A DNA stretch of 18,591 bases from Candidatus Faecivivens stercorigallinarum (GTDB lineage: Bacteria; Bacillota; Clostridia; Oscillospirales; Ruminococcaceae), in the NCBI GenBank assembly GCA_018715465.1, contig DVLN01000082.1, positions 1 to 18,591 on the forward strand, given 5' to 3'. The notes beneath the pieces are model-generated. The model saw only the letters and a program-made list of their open reading frames with translations, was not told the origin of the DNA and did not search any database. The position numbers and the translations under genes are program-made. This document shows positions 7,901 through 15,633 of this stretch, in pieces; position 1 is the first letter of the stretch; the number at the start of each line of letters is the position of its first letter.

Positions 7901-9325
7901 CTGAACTTCTCAAGTGAATATCAGTCGTATGTCCATCGGTATACCGAAGAACTGTTCGGTTCCGACCACGTCTTTAAAGCGGGAACGATTTCGACCGTTG
8001 CTGAAAAGACTGCGTTTGGTTATGCGCTGAACTATTTGCAGGAACGCGGCAAGGTCGCCCACAAGGCGGAAGAACTGCGGCTTGCAAAGGGGTGCGAAGG
8101 CGTCAAGCGGACGACCGGCCAGCATCCAGGCGGCATGGTCGTTATCCCGTCTGACTACGATGTATATGATTTTACCCCGATTCAGCATCCGGCCGACAAG
8201 GCGGACAGCGACATCCTGACCACCCACTTTGATTTCCATTCGCTGCACGACACCATCCTGAAGCTGGATGAGCTGGGACACGAAGTTCCGACCCTGTATA
8301 AGCACATAGAGGACAATACCGGCATCAAGGTCATGCAGATTACGATGAGCGACCCCAAGATTTACTCGCTCTTTTATTCGACCGAAGCCCTCGGTGTTAC
8401 ACCGGATGAGATTTTCTCGGAAACCGGGACTCTTTCTCTGCCGGAGATGGGTACGCCATTTGTCCGCGGAATGCTTTTGCAGTGTCACCCGACCAAGTTC
8501 TCCGACCTGTTGCAGATATCGGGTCTGTCCCATGGAACCGACGTCTGGTTGGGTAACGCACAGGAGCTGATTAAAGACGGCACCTGTACCATTTCGGAGG
8601 TTATCGGCTGCCGTGACTCGATCATGACCTATCTGCTGCACAAAGGGCTGGAGCCAAAACTGGCATTTAAGATCATGGAGATCACCCGTAAGGGCAAGGC
8701 TCCCAAGCTGCTGACCGAGGAAATGAAACAGGATATGCGGGACCACGATGTGCCGGAATGGTACATTGACTCCTGTTTGAAGATTAAATACATGTTCCCG
8801 AAGGCCCATGCGGCGGCATATGTTATCGCTGCGATCCGGCTCGCCTGGTATAAGGTTTATTACCCGCTGGAATATTACGCTTCGTTCTTCACAGTACGAG
8901 GCGGCGACCTGGAAGCGGATGTCGCGGTTGCAGGCAAGGAGGCAACCCGTAAGCGGCTGATCGCCCTGCGTGAAATGGATGACCGCAGTGCCAAGGAAGA
9001 CGACGTACACGACACGCTGCTGATCATCAATGAGATGCTCTGCCGCGGTTATTCTTTCCTGCCGGTAGACTTGTATAAATCAAAAGCGACGGTTTATCAG
9101 ATCGAAGACGGAAAGATTCGTCTGCCATTTACCGCTCTGAAAGGATTGGGAGAAGCAGCAGCCAACGCACTCGAACAGGCGGCGGCAGAAGGCAGCTTTA
9201 TTTCGGTCGAAGAAATCCAGAGCCGTTCCGGGGTTTCCAAAGCGGTCATCGAAATTCTTGATAATGCCGGAGCGCTCAAGGGAATACCCAAAACCAGCCA
9301 GATGACCCTGTTTGATTTTGGATAA
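4952..9325 (+). CDS. polC: DNA polymerase III alpha subunit, PolC type
   Basis: PolC is the main replicative polymerase of low-GC Gram-positives and carries its own proofreading exonuclease. Domains of the 1457-residue chain in order: N-terminal domain (1-165); Pro-rich (166-188) then Gly/Arg-rich (190-209) linker; OB fold (about 240-340); PHP part 1 (ELHCHSK, about 350). The DEDDh exonuclease, inserted in PHP, has D443 and E445 (FDVETTG), D528 (HNASFD), H581 and D586. PHP part 2 follows (LLIGSACEAG). The palm has GSRGSVGSS, a Cys4 zinc motif (C927, C930, C952, C955), DIDLNFS (D981, D983) and D1106 in LKLDELGHE. The fingers include WYIDSCLKIKYMFPKAHAAA. A helix-hairpin-helix follows (FTALKGLGEAAA). 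The C-terminal QMTLFDF is the beta-clamp motif. Start is TTG 4952. The chain appears intact, with all catalytic residues present. Confidence 0.98.
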   Translation: MPGCNFLKIFGCYLQEPFLTLFDSAEILTLTADEKTQHILAEVKSEKYIGTREVWDCQSEVLRKTGLSLFKIQMKYLPNLFSAELLPSIIEELKTRSSVVNGFFDDATATFDGQVLHISLGHGGLQILEAAHVGQEIEKIVHEHFSLPVKVSFEGVTALREEDYTPPPPMIAPPPSEQPRPAPRPAAPSGGFNGGFGGSRGGFGRRDSGVKEPTPVTINFTELHLKENATLIKGKKITQSPTPLREVNVTSGTVVVWGDIFASESRDTRDGSKVILTYSFSDYTSSNNMKIIDDARNRERYDMLKPGATVIVRGDVVDDKYDREISIKPYDIMVVEKIPKMDEAPEKRVELHCHSKMSSMDSVAEVSDIIKTAARWGHRAVAITDHGVVQAYPDAVAALDGVRKGGSNLKLIYGVEDYFVNDCENAVHGEAQTPLDGEYIVFDVETTGLSAATERLTEIGAVLFSGGEIKDTFDTFVNPEKPIPEKIVQLTSITDEMVADAPKEEEALRQFLEFAGDRPLVAHNASFDMSFIRAAAGRHGIAINHTSVDTLTIARSLYPDLGKYKLDVIAKYLGLEEFHHHRACDDASTLALIFAHMVKKMQEEMELHTLDQLNGSLTSGDPKQLKSYHQILLVKNSVGLKNLYKLVSCAHVKYYYRRPRTPKSEIMKHREGLLIGSACEAGELFQAVVEGKPFEELCDIASFYDYLEIQPLGNNEFMIESGRAEDRNQLIEYNKTILRIGEKLNKPVVATGDVHFMKPEDAIFRTILLAGMKFKDADNQAPLYFRTTNEMLDEFSYLGPDKAYEVVVTNPNKIADMIEDDIRPIPKGTYPPSIAGSEEDLQRITWARAKEIYGDPVPELVAKRLERELDSIIRHGFAVLYMIAQKLVYYSEQHGYLVGSRGSVGSSFVAHMAGISEVNPLVPHYVCPKCKHSEFITDGSCGSGFDLPAKDCPECGTRMNQDGHDIPFETFLGFDGDKEPDIDLNFSSEYQSYVHRYTEELFGSDHVFKAGTISTVAEKTAFGYALNYLQERGKVAHKAEELRLAKGCEGVKRTTGQHPGGMVVIPSDYDVYDFTPIQHPADKADSDILTTHFDFHSLHDTILKLDELGHEVPTLYKHIEDNTGIKVMQITMSDPKIYSLFYSTEALGVTPDEIFSETGTLSLPEMGTPFVRGMLLQCHPTKFSDLLQISGLSHGTDVWLGNAQELIKDGTCTISEVIGCRDSIMTYLLHKGLEPKLAFKIMEITRKGKAPKLLTEEMKQDMRDHDVPEWYIDSCLKIKYMFPKAHAAAYVIAAIRLAWYKVYYPLEYYASFFTVRGGDLEADVAVAGKEATRKRLIALREMDDRSAKEDDVHDTLLIINEMLCRGYSFLPVDLYKSKATVYQIEDGKIRLPFTALKGLGEAAANALEQAAAEGSFISVEEIQSRSGVSKAVIEILDNAGALKGIPKTSQMTLFDFG

Positions 9326-9331
9326 ACCGAC

Positions 9332-9360
9332 AGGGATGATGGCGGGAAGCACAAATCCCT
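9332..9360 (+). terminator. Possible weak terminator after polC
   Basis: AGGGAT (9332-9337) pairs with ATCCCT (9355-9360) around a 17-nt loop, and TGACTTTT follows. The stem is short, the loop long and the T tract offset, so this is weak. Its last base is also the first base of the his -35 box. No better terminator is visible between polC and hisZ. Confidence 0.3.
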
Positions 9361-9388
9361 TGACTTTTAATCGCTATCATGCTAATAT
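9360..9388 (+). promoter_or_regulatory. Promoter of the histidine operon
   Basis: TTGACT (9360-9365), 17 nt, TAATAT (9383-9388), with an extended -10 TG at 9380-9381. The -35 has five of six consensus bases and the -10 four of six. The start would be near 9395, leaving only about 30 nt of leader before hisZ. That is too short for a T-box or a leader-peptide attenuator. The -10 lies inside a perfect palindrome. Confidence 0.7.
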
Positions 9389-9395
9389 ATTAGCA
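9380..9395. promoter_or_regulatory. 16-bp perfect palindrome over the his -10: candidate operator
   Basis: TGCTAATATATTAGCA reads the same on both strands. It covers the extended -10 and -10 of the his promoter and ends at the predicted transcription start, the classic position for a repressor operator. TrpR-superfamily regulators (HisR/YerC) are known to control his genes in some Bacillota. Whether this sequence fits their motif cannot be checked here, so the regulator is unidentified. Confidence 0.6.
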
Positions 9396-9425
9396 AGTTA
9401 AAGCGAATGTAGGAGTGAAAGGTAA

Positions 9426-10616
9426 ATGAACCAAAACCGACTGATTACACCAGAGGGAACACGCGATCTTCTGTTCGAGGACTGCATTTCCCGCCATCTG
9501 GTGGAAAGCAAAATAAAAGACGTGCTGGTACCGCGCGGTTTTGCCGAAGTAATTACCCCGGCGCTGGAGTTTTACGACGTGTTCAGCCCGGAAAACCACG
9601 GAATTCCGCAGGAAAATATGTATAAGCTGGTGGATATGAAAGGCCGGCTGATGGCGGTCAAACCCGATCTGACGATGCCGATTGCCCGTCTGGCCTGCAC
9701 CCGGCTGCGGGATCATCCGCTGCCGCTTCGGCTGTATTATAACCAGAACGCCTACCGGATCAACCCTGCCGACAGCGGCCATTCGGATGAGGTCGATCAG
9801 ATCGGGATTGAAATGATTGGAGTTGGCGGACGGCGGGCCGATCTGGAGGCGCTGGATCTCGCCATCCGTTCGATGGAAAGCTGTGGGCTGAACAGTTATC
9901 GCATTGAAATCGGACATATCGGCATTTTCAATGCCCTGACCGCACGGCTTCATTTGGACGCTCGCCGGAAGGAACAGCTGCGGGAGCTGATTATGTCCAA
10001 GAATTATCCGGCGCTGAATGATCAGATGGACCGGATGAAAGATATGCAGACAGCAGCTGCCCTCAAACGTCTGCCCGCTCTGTTTGGCGGCGAAGAGGTA
10101 CTGGACGAGCTGAAGACGCTGGTAGACGACGAAGAAATTAATCGTGTTGTAGATTATCTGCGTTCGCTGCTGGCGGATTTGAAAGAACTGGGCGCCGACC
10201 GTCATATCTCGCTCGACCTTGGTATTGTCGGACGAAATGAATATTATACCGGTATCGTCTTTCAGGGATATACCGAAGGAATTGGGGATACGGTTCTGAC
10301 CGGCGGACGTTATGACACGCTGCTTTCTGATTATGGAATGGATTTGCCTGCAATCGGATTCGGGATTGATGTAGACGCAGTCGCACGAGTTGTCCGGCGG
10401 GAGATGAGCTTTCAATTGCTGCCGGATGTACTGGTATTTCCGTATCCGGGGTTTGAAGTCAAGGCGATGAAAGAAATTCAAAAGCTCGTATCAATGGGCT
10501 TCCAAGCGGAGTTCTGTATCTGTGAGACTTCGGATGAGGCAAAACAGTACGCGGCTGCAAAAGGCATCCCGACCCTCTATTTTGTCGGGGAAGACATTGT
10601 GGAGGTGCGGGTATGA
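9426..10616 (+). CDS. hisZ: ATP phosphoribosyltransferase regulatory subunit HisZ
   Basis: HisZ is a catalytically inactive paralogue of histidyl-tRNA synthetase that assembles with short HisG to form the allosteric, histidine-sensitive ATP phosphoribosyltransferase. The 396 residues show the class II synthetase core: PEGTRDLL at the N-terminus, motif 2-like AVKPDLTMPIARL and RLYYNQNAYR, NEYYTGIVFQGY, and motif 3-like GGRYDTLLSDYG followed by PAIGFGIDVD. The RGLDYYTG histidine-binding form of true HisRS reads GIVGRNEYYTG. The C-terminal 60 or so residues resemble a shortened anticodon-binding fold. Together with the neighbouring short hisG this separates it from hisS. ATG 9426 follows AGGAG at 9411-9415 and AAAGG at 9418-9422. 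It is the first gene of the operon, and its stop overlaps the hisG start (ATGA). Confidence 0.95.
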   Translation: MNQNRLITPEGTRDLLFEDCISRHLVESKIKDVLVPRGFAEVITPALEFYDVFSPENHGIPQENMYKLVDMKGRLMAVKPDLTMPIARLACTRLRDHPLPLRLYYNQNAYRINPADSGHSDEVDQIGIEMIGVGGRRADLEALDLAIRSMESCGLNSYRIEIGHIGIFNALTARLHLDARRKEQLRELIMSKNYPALNDQMDRMKDMQTAAALKRLPALFGGEEVLDELKTLVDDEEINRVVDYLRSLLADLKELGADRHISLDLGIVGRNEYYTGIVFQGYTEGIGDTVLTGGRYDTLLSDYGMDLPAIGFGIDVDAVARVVRREMSFQLLPDVLVFPYPGFEVKAMKEIQKLVSMGFQAEFCICETSDEAKQYAAAKGIPTLYFVGEDIVEVRV

Positions 10617-11257
10617 GAAAGGTACGAATTGCGCTGACCAAAGGCCGTCTGGAAAACCGGACGGTCGATGTGCTGGAACATCTGGGATATGATGTTTCGA
10701 TGCTGCGCAGCAAGGGAAGAAAACTGATTCTGGAGATTCCCGGCGCAGAAATCGAAGTCGTACTGGCAAAGGCCGCGGATGTCATTACATATGTAGAACA
10801 CGGTGTCTGTGACATCGGCGTTGTCGGAAAGGACACAATTATGGAGCATGGCGGCAGCTTTTTTGAGGTCGCCGACCTGGGATTTGGACGCTGTAAGTTT
10901 GCACTTGCAGTCAAAAAGGGAACCGACTTTTACAGCGGCTATTCTGAAAAGACGGTCGCGACCAAATACCCGAATGTCGCCCGCAATTATTTTGCTGACA
11001 AGTCAATGGACGTCCGTGTTATTAAGATAGAAGGCTCGGTGGAACTGGCACCGCTTCTTGAACTGTCCGACGGGATTGTTGATATTGTCGAGACCGGTAC
11101 GACACTGCGGGAAAACGGACTGGAGGTACAGGAGGATGTCGCGGCGGTTTCAGCACGGCTGATTGTCAATCCTGCCAGCCTCAAGATGAGAAAAAAAGAG
11201 CTGGAACCGCTGATTAATGCCATCCAGCAAGCAGCCCGCGAGATGCGGCTGAAATAA
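10613..11257 (+). CDS. hisG: ATP phosphoribosyltransferase catalytic subunit, short form
   Basis: HisG joins ATP and PRPP to give phosphoribosyl-ATP, the first and feedback-controlled step of histidine synthesis. At 214 residues this is the short form, which lacks the C-terminal ACT-like regulatory domain and needs HisZ. The N-terminal LTKGRLENR, the central CDIGVVGKDTI and the PRPP-binding DIVETGTTLRENGL (about residues 156-170) are intact. Its ATG lies within the hisZ stop (ATGA, 4-nt overlap), so the two partners are translationally coupled, as expected for fixed-ratio assembly. hisD begins 19 nt after the stop. Confidence 0.97.
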   Translation: MRKVRIALTKGRLENRTVDVLEHLGYDVSMLRSKGRKLILEIPGAEIEVVLAKAADVITYVEHGVCDIGVVGKDTIMEHGGSFFEVADLGFGRCKFALAVKKGTDFYSGYSEKTVATKYPNVARNYFADKSMDVRVIKIEGSVELAPLLELSDGIVDIVETGTTLRENGLEVQEDVAAVSARLIVNPASLKMRKKELEPLINAIQQAAREMRLK

Positions 11258-11276
11258 ACCGAAAGGGGTTTTACAG

Positions 11277-12575
11277 ATGATTCCGATTGTTATTGCAGAC
11301 GGCACAGCCGAGCAGCAGCTTCTTTCTTCTCTGCGTCAGCGCAGCACCGAAGTGGATAAAAAGGTCACCGAGTCGGTCAGCCAGATACTCGAGCGGGTAC
11401 GTAACGAAGGAGACGCGGCTGTCCGGGATTATACCCTGAAATTTGACGGAAAACTTCCTGAAAGTTTTGAAGTCTGCCGGGATGAGATCAATGATGTACT
11501 GTCGGAAGCCGACCCGGATTTTGTAGAGGCTCTGCTGAATGCACAGGCCAACATCGTCGAGTTCCACAACCGTCAGAAACATCAGTCCTTTATCGACGCC
11601 AAGCCCAACGGCGTCATTCTGGGTCAGCGGATTCGCGGACTGCACCGTGTCGGTCTGTATGTACCCGGTGGAACAGCTGCCTATCCGTCATCGGTGCTGA
11701 TGAACGCAATTCCTGCAAAGATTGCAGGCGTTGAGGAGATCATCATGGTCACGCCGCCTCTCAAAAACGGCAAAGCAAACCCGGATATCCTGGTTGCTGC
11801 CTCCATCTGTGGTGTAGACAGAGTTTTCCTGATGGGAGGCGCACAGGCAGTCGCGGCTCTCGCTTACGGAACTGAGACCGTTCCGCAGGTGGACAAGATT
11901 GTCGGCCCAGGCAATATCTTTGTCGCAACGGCAAAAAAACTGCTGTACGGTACCGTTGATATTGATATGATTGCCGGACCGAGCGAGATTCTGGTGCTGG
12001 CCGACGATTCTGCGAACCCGAAATATGTCGCGGCTGACCTGATGAGCCAGGCGGAGCATGACCGTCTCGCATCGGCCATCCTGATTACGACCAGCGAACG
12101 GCTTGCAAATGAAACTGCCAGTGAACTGAAACGGCAGATGGAATATCTTTCCCGTAAAGAAATTATCGAGGAATCGCTGACAAACTTCGGCGGTATCATC
12201 ATCTGTGACAATATGGATACTGCTGTCCGGCTGGCCAATCAGGTCGCGCCGGAGCATCTGGAAGTCGCGGTGGACAACCCCTTCCTGTATCTGGGGCGGC
12301 TGGACAACGCCGGTTCTGTCTTCCTTGGTCATTACGCCCCCGAGCCGCTGGGTGACTATTACGCAGGTCCCAACCATGTCCTTCCGACCAGCGGAACGGC
12401 ACGGTTTTTCTCGCCGCTGTCGGTTGACGCATTTGTCAAAAAGTCCAGCTATATCTATTATACCCGCGAGGCTCTGGAAGAAGCACACGAAGATATCATC
12501 CTGCTGGCGAAAAAAGAAGGACTTACTGCGCACGCCAATTCGATCGAAGTACGCTTTCCAAAATCGGACAGCTGA
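11277..12575 (+). CDS. hisD: Histidinol dehydrogenase
   Basis: This zinc enzyme performs the last two oxidations, L-histidinol to histidinal to histidine, using two NAD+. The 432-residue length is standard. Visible motifs include VGLYVPGGTAAYPSSVLMNA, VDKIVGPGNIFVATAKK, MIAGPSEILVLAD and SGTARFFSPLSVDAF. Zinc ligands are recognisable as Q258 and H261 (SQAEHD), D360 and H419, and the catalytic pair is E326/H327 (APEHLEV). These numbers are nearly the same as in the E. coli enzyme. ATG 11277 follows GAAAGGGG. It sits third in the operon, ahead of the middle-pathway genes, an order common in Bacillota. Confidence 0.98.
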   Translation: MIPIVIADGTAEQQLLSSLRQRSTEVDKKVTESVSQILERVRNEGDAAVRDYTLKFDGKLPESFEVCRDEINDVLSEADPDFVEALLNAQANIVEFHNRQKHQSFIDAKPNGVILGQRIRGLHRVGLYVPGGTAAYPSSVLMNAIPAKIAGVEEIIMVTPPLKNGKANPDILVAASICGVDRVFLMGGAQAVAALAYGTETVPQVDKIVGPGNIFVATAKKLLYGTVDIDMIAGPSEILVLADDSANPKYVAADLMSQAEHDRLASAILITTSERLANETASELKRQMEYLSRKEIIEESLTNFGGIIICDNMDTAVRLANQVAPEHLEVAVDNPFLYLGRLDNAGSVFLGHYAPEPLGDYYAGPNHVLPTSGTARFFSPLSVDAFVKKSSYIYYTREALEEAHEDIILLAKKEGLTAHANSIEVRFPKSDS

Positions 12576-12597
12576 CGCAGTATTCTGACCATGAAAC

Positions 12598-12614
12598 AGG
12601 AGGGAGAGGGCATG
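12598..12614 (+). promoter_or_regulatory. Ribosome binding site that sets the hisC start
   Basis: AGGAGGGAG (12598-12606) lies before ATG 12612. An in-frame ATG at 12591 is upstream of this site and has no Shine-Dalgarno of its own, so the later ATG is preferred. Confidence 0.8.
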
Positions 12615-13688
12615 GGCTATATTTTATCCGATAAGGTCCGCAATCTGGAACCTTATGAACCGATTCAGGGGGAATATAAAATCCGGCTGGACGCAAACGA
12701 AAGTTATCTTTCGCTGTCTCCAGCAATCCGTGAAAAAATTGGAAAACTGGTTTCCCAGCTGGATTTCAACCGGTACCCTGATCCGCTGGCCGCCGGATTG
12801 TGCAGACAATATGCGGCAGTTTATGGCATTTCACCCGACAATCTGACGGTTGGAGACGGTTCGGACGAGCTGATTTCCATTCTGAACGGATGTATGCTGC
12901 AAAAGGATGATCCGGTATTGACGGTATCGGATGACTTTTCGATGTACGCATTTTACGGTGCACTCAGCGAGCATCCGGTTTTTGTCCAGCCAAAGGAAGA
13001 GGATTTCCGGCTGGATGTCGACCGCAGCCTTGCGATGATCCGGGAACATGGCATCAAAATGATGATCTTTTCCAATCCCTGTAACCCGACCGGACGCGGC
13101 ATCACTCGTGAAGAGGTGCGGAAGCTGGTCGAGGGGACTGATGCACTGATTGTGCTGGATGAAGCCTATATGGATTTCTGGGACCAGAGTCTGCTTTCGG
13201 AGATTGACAAATATGACAATCTGGTGATTTTGAAAACCTGTTCCAAGGCGCTTGGACTTGCCGGTCTGCGGGTTGGTTTTGCAATCGCAGGAAGGACGCT
13301 GACACGCGCACTGCGGGCGGTCAAGTCTCCATATAATGTCGGGCTGATGCCGCAGACGGTTGCGGAAGCGGTCTTGTCTGAGCCGGACTATCTGACCGAT
13401 TGTGCTCAAAAGCTGGTTTCTTCCCGTCAACAGCTGGAACAGGGTCTGACCGTGCTGTCGGAGAAGTTTCCCGTTGTCTTTGAGCGGGTCTATCCAAGTG
13501 TCACCAACTTTGTCCTCATTCGCACGCCTTATGCGTCAGAGATTCAGGATGCGTTGAAAGACCGTCAGATCGCCATTCGCAAGCTCCCAGGGTATCTGCG
13601 GATTAGCGCCGGTTCGCCCGAGGAAAACCAGACAGTGCTGGATTTTCTAGAAGAAATTCTGGCGCAACTGGCAGCAAAGGAGGGGTAA
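12612..13688 (+). CDS. hisC: Histidinol-phosphate aminotransferase
   Basis: HisC is a PLP-dependent fold-type I aminotransferase that turns imidazole-acetol phosphate plus glutamate into histidinol phosphate. Family motifs in order are RLDANESYLSLSP, NRYPDP, VGDGSDELI, SNPCNPTGR, VLDEAYMDFW and TCSKALGLAGLRVGF. The PLP-linking lysine is K212, and the substrate-carboxylate Arg is in YLRISAG near the C-terminus. The 358-residue length is normal. The start is fixed by the strong AGGAGG 8 nt upstream. It follows hisD after 36 nt and ends 3 nt before the hisB start, whose ribosome binding site lies in the last hisC codons. Its product needs a histidinol-phosphate phosphatase that is not in this operon. 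Confidence 0.96.
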   Translation: MGYILSDKVRNLEPYEPIQGEYKIRLDANESYLSLSPAIREKIGKLVSQLDFNRYPDPLAAGLCRQYAAVYGISPDNLTVGDGSDELISILNGCMLQKDDPVLTVSDDFSMYAFYGALSEHPVFVQPKEEDFRLDVDRSLAMIREHGIKMMIFSNPCNPTGRGITREEVRKLVEGTDALIVLDEAYMDFWDQSLLSEIDKYDNLVILKTCSKALGLAGLRVGFAIAGRTLTRALRAVKSPYNVGLMPQTVAEAVLSEPDYLTDCAQKLVSSRQQLEQGLTVLSEKFPVVFERVYPSVTNFVLIRTPYASEIQDALKDRQIAIRKLPGYLRISAGSPEENQTVLDFLEEILAQLAAKEG

Positions 13689-13691
13689 ACG

Positions 13692-14270
13692 GTGCGCGAA
13701 GCAACGATAACCCGTAAGACTAAAGAAACTGATATTTCGGTTTATGTTAATCTTGACGGAACCGGACAGGCGAATATCCACACCGGCATCGGCTTTTTTG
13801 ACCATATGCTGACCGCTCTTTGTGTCCACGGCGGGTTTGATTTTACGATTCAGGTGGATGGTGACCTTGAAGTTGACTGCCACCATACGATTGAGGACAC
13901 CGGTATTGTACTGGGGACGGCATTTAAAGAAGCATTGAGCGGTTCCGGTCCGATTGAACGGTACGGCAGTTTCTATATTCCGATGGATGAAGCACTCGGG
14001 TTTGTATCGCTGGATATCAGCAACCGGCCTTTCCTGGTATGGGACTGCGCATTTACTGCGGATATGATCGGCGGATTTGACACCCAGATGGCGGAAGAGT
14101 TTTTCCGTGCTTTTGCCTATAACGTAGGGATTACGCTGCATGCACGTGTGCTGTACGGCAAAAACGACCATCACAAGGCTGAAGCGGTTTTCAAAGCACT
14201 GGCGCACAGTTTGAAAGCGGCTGTCCGTCCGAAAGACGGCGGGGTACTGAGTACCAAAGGTGTGCTGTAG
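13692..14270 (+). CDS. hisB: Imidazoleglycerol-phosphate dehydratase (monofunctional)
   Basis: HisB dehydrates imidazole glycerol phosphate to imidazole-acetol phosphate with a di-manganese site. The 192-residue protein is only the dehydratase domain. The N-terminal phosphatase domain of the enterobacterial bifunctional HisB is absent. The two pseudo-repeated metal motifs are clear: FFDHML with H38 and DCHHTIED with H64/H65/E68 in the first half, then TLHARVLYG with H150 and DHHKAEA with H160/H161/E164 in the second. The start is GTG 13692, 8 nt after AGGAGG and 3 nt past the hisC stop, so the two are coupled. A 44-nt gap follows before hisH. Confidence 0.97.
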   Translation: MREATITRKTKETDISVYVNLDGTGQANIHTGIGFFDHMLTALCVHGGFDFTIQVDGDLEVDCHHTIEDTGIVLGTAFKEALSGSGPIERYGSFYIPMDEALGFVSLDISNRPFLVWDCAFTADMIGGFDTQMAEEFFRAFAYNVGITLHARVLYGKNDHHKAEAVFKALAHSLKAAVRPKDGGVLSTKGVL

Positions 14271-14314
14271 CATTACAGCCAGACAACCGCCAATTTAGAA
14301 GGGAGAGGGAGACC

Positions 14315-14914
14315 ATGATCGCAATTATTGACTACGGCGCGGGAAACCTTTTCAGCGTCCAGAATGCGCTCGGTTATCTCGGGCTGGAAAACCAGATCAC
14401 CCGTGACGCATCCGAAATTCGGAAGGCAGACGGGCTGATTCTGCCGGGTGTCGGTGCGTTTCCAGACGCGATGCGGATGCTTCGGGAAGCAGGGCTGGTC
14501 GAAGTGATCCGGGAGGAAGCGGTCAGAAAGCCGTTTTTGGGCATCTGCCTTGGAATGCAGATGCTGTTTGATGAAAGCGATGAATTTACGACAACTTCCG
14601 GTCTTGGCCTGATACCTGGACGAGTGGAGAAGATTGTCTGCCCGTACAAAATCCCGCATATGGGCTGGAACCATCTGGAACTGAACGGTCACAGTCCATT
14701 GCTTGCCGGCGTGCCGGAAAGGAGCAGCGTCTATTTTGTGCATTCCTACATGGCCTGTACCGAGTCGGCAAACGTTACGGCCTACTGTGACTATGGCGTC
14801 AAAATCCCGGCCCTTGCTGAAAAGGGTACTGTATTCGGCGCCCAGTTCCACCCGGAAAAGAGCGGAGAAACCGGTCTTACAATCCTGAAAAACTTTGGAG
14901 GGCTGACAAGATGA
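14315..14914 (+). CDS. hisH: Imidazole glycerol phosphate synthase, glutaminase subunit HisH
   Basis: HisH is a class I glutamine amidotransferase. It releases ammonia from glutamine and channels it through HisF to make imidazole glycerol phosphate and AICAR. The catalytic triad is visible: C78 in FLGICLGMQ, and H179 and E181 in QFHPEKSG. The oxyanion region LPGVGAFPDAM is near residue 43. The 199-residue length is normal. ATG 14315 follows a purine-rich AAGGGAGAGGGAG site. The stop overlaps the hisA start in an ATGA. Its partner hisF lies one gene downstream, separated only by hisA. Confidence 0.97.
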   Translation: MIAIIDYGAGNLFSVQNALGYLGLENQITRDASEIRKADGLILPGVGAFPDAMRMLREAGLVEVIREEAVRKPFLGICLGMQMLFDESDEFTTTSGLGLIPGRVEKIVCPYKIPHMGWNHLELNGHSPLLAGVPERSSVYFVHSYMACTESANVTAYCDYGVKIPALAEKGTVFGAQFHPEKSGETGLTILKNFGGLTR

Positions 14915-15627
14915 TCATTCTTCCCGCAATAGATATCAAAGACGGAAACTGTGTTCGTCTGATCAAAGGTGATTTCGATACTGTCCATAAAGTTGCGGAA
15001 AATCCGCTGCAAACTGCCCGGTCATTTGAACAGGACGGCGCCGAGTGGCTGCACATGGTCGATCTGGATGGAGCAAAAGACGCTGCTCCGAAAAACCGTC
15101 CGGTTTTTCTGGAAATCGCCGCCAGAACCCGATTAAAAGTTGAGGTCGGCGGCGGAATCCGCGATCTGGAGACGGTTGAGGAGTATTTGACCCATGGTAT
15201 TGCCCGGGTCATTCTGGGGTCGGTCGCTGTGAAAAAACCGGAAGTGGTTCGGATTGCTGTCCGGGAATACGGTGAACGGATTGCAGTTGGAATCGACGCC
15301 CGGGATGGTATGGTCGCGGTAGACGGCTGGCTGGGGAAAAGTGAGGTCAACTATCTTGACCTGGCACACGCGATGGCCGACGTCGGCGTAAAGACGATTA
15401 TCTTTACCGATATTTCCAAGGACGGCACCCTGACCGGTCCAAACCTTGATCAGCTCGCCCAGATCAACGGAGCGGCTGACTGCAATATCATTGCCAGCGG
15501 CGGCATTTCCTCGATTGAAGATATCCATGCCCTGAAAAAACTGGGACTGTATGGTGCCATCTGCGGCAAATCGCTTTATCAGGGAACGTTGTCTCTGAAA
15601 GAAGCATTGAAAGTGGCAAAGGAGTGA
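14911..15627 (+). CDS. hisA: ProFAR isomerase (HisA)
   Basis: HisA carries out the Amadori isomerisation of ProFAR to PRFAR, the substrate of HisF/HisH. It is a (beta/alpha)8 barrel made of two similar halves. The general acid and base are D8 (ILPAIDIKDG) and D129 (VGIDARDG). Phosphate-binding loops are VEVGGGIRD near 77-85 and IIASGGISS near 194-202, and FTDISKDGTLTGPN is also typical. Length is 238 residues. The start overlaps the hisH stop by 4 nt, and GGAGGG in the hisH 3' end is its ribosome binding site. It resembles hisF because the two are ancient paralogues, not because of a recent duplication. Confidence 0.96.
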   Translation: MIILPAIDIKDGNCVRLIKGDFDTVHKVAENPLQTARSFEQDGAEWLHMVDLDGAKDAAPKNRPVFLEIAARTRLKVEVGGGIRDLETVEEYLTHGIARVILGSVAVKKPEVVRIAVREYGERIAVGIDARDGMVAVDGWLGKSEVNYLDLAHAMADVGVKTIIFTDISKDGTLTGPNLDQLAQINGAADCNIIASGGISSIEDIHALKKLGLYGAICGKSLYQGTLSLKEALKVAKE

Positions 15628-15633
15628 GCGGGA

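Noticed and set aside
7910..9010. Open frame of 366 codons on the minus strand opposite polC
   Set aside because: It lies antisense to conserved PolC catalytic motifs, has no recognisable domain, and is an expected shadow of biased codon use.
9390..10481. Open frame of 363 codons on the minus strand opposite hisZ
   Set aside because: Antisense shadow of a well-recognised gene. It has no family motif, and it would run across the his promoter.
9426..10616. hisZ as a true histidyl-tRNA synthetase (hisS)
   Set aside because: It lacks the RGLDYYTG form of the histidine-binding motif, has a shortened C-terminal domain, and overlaps a short hisG, which needs HisZ.
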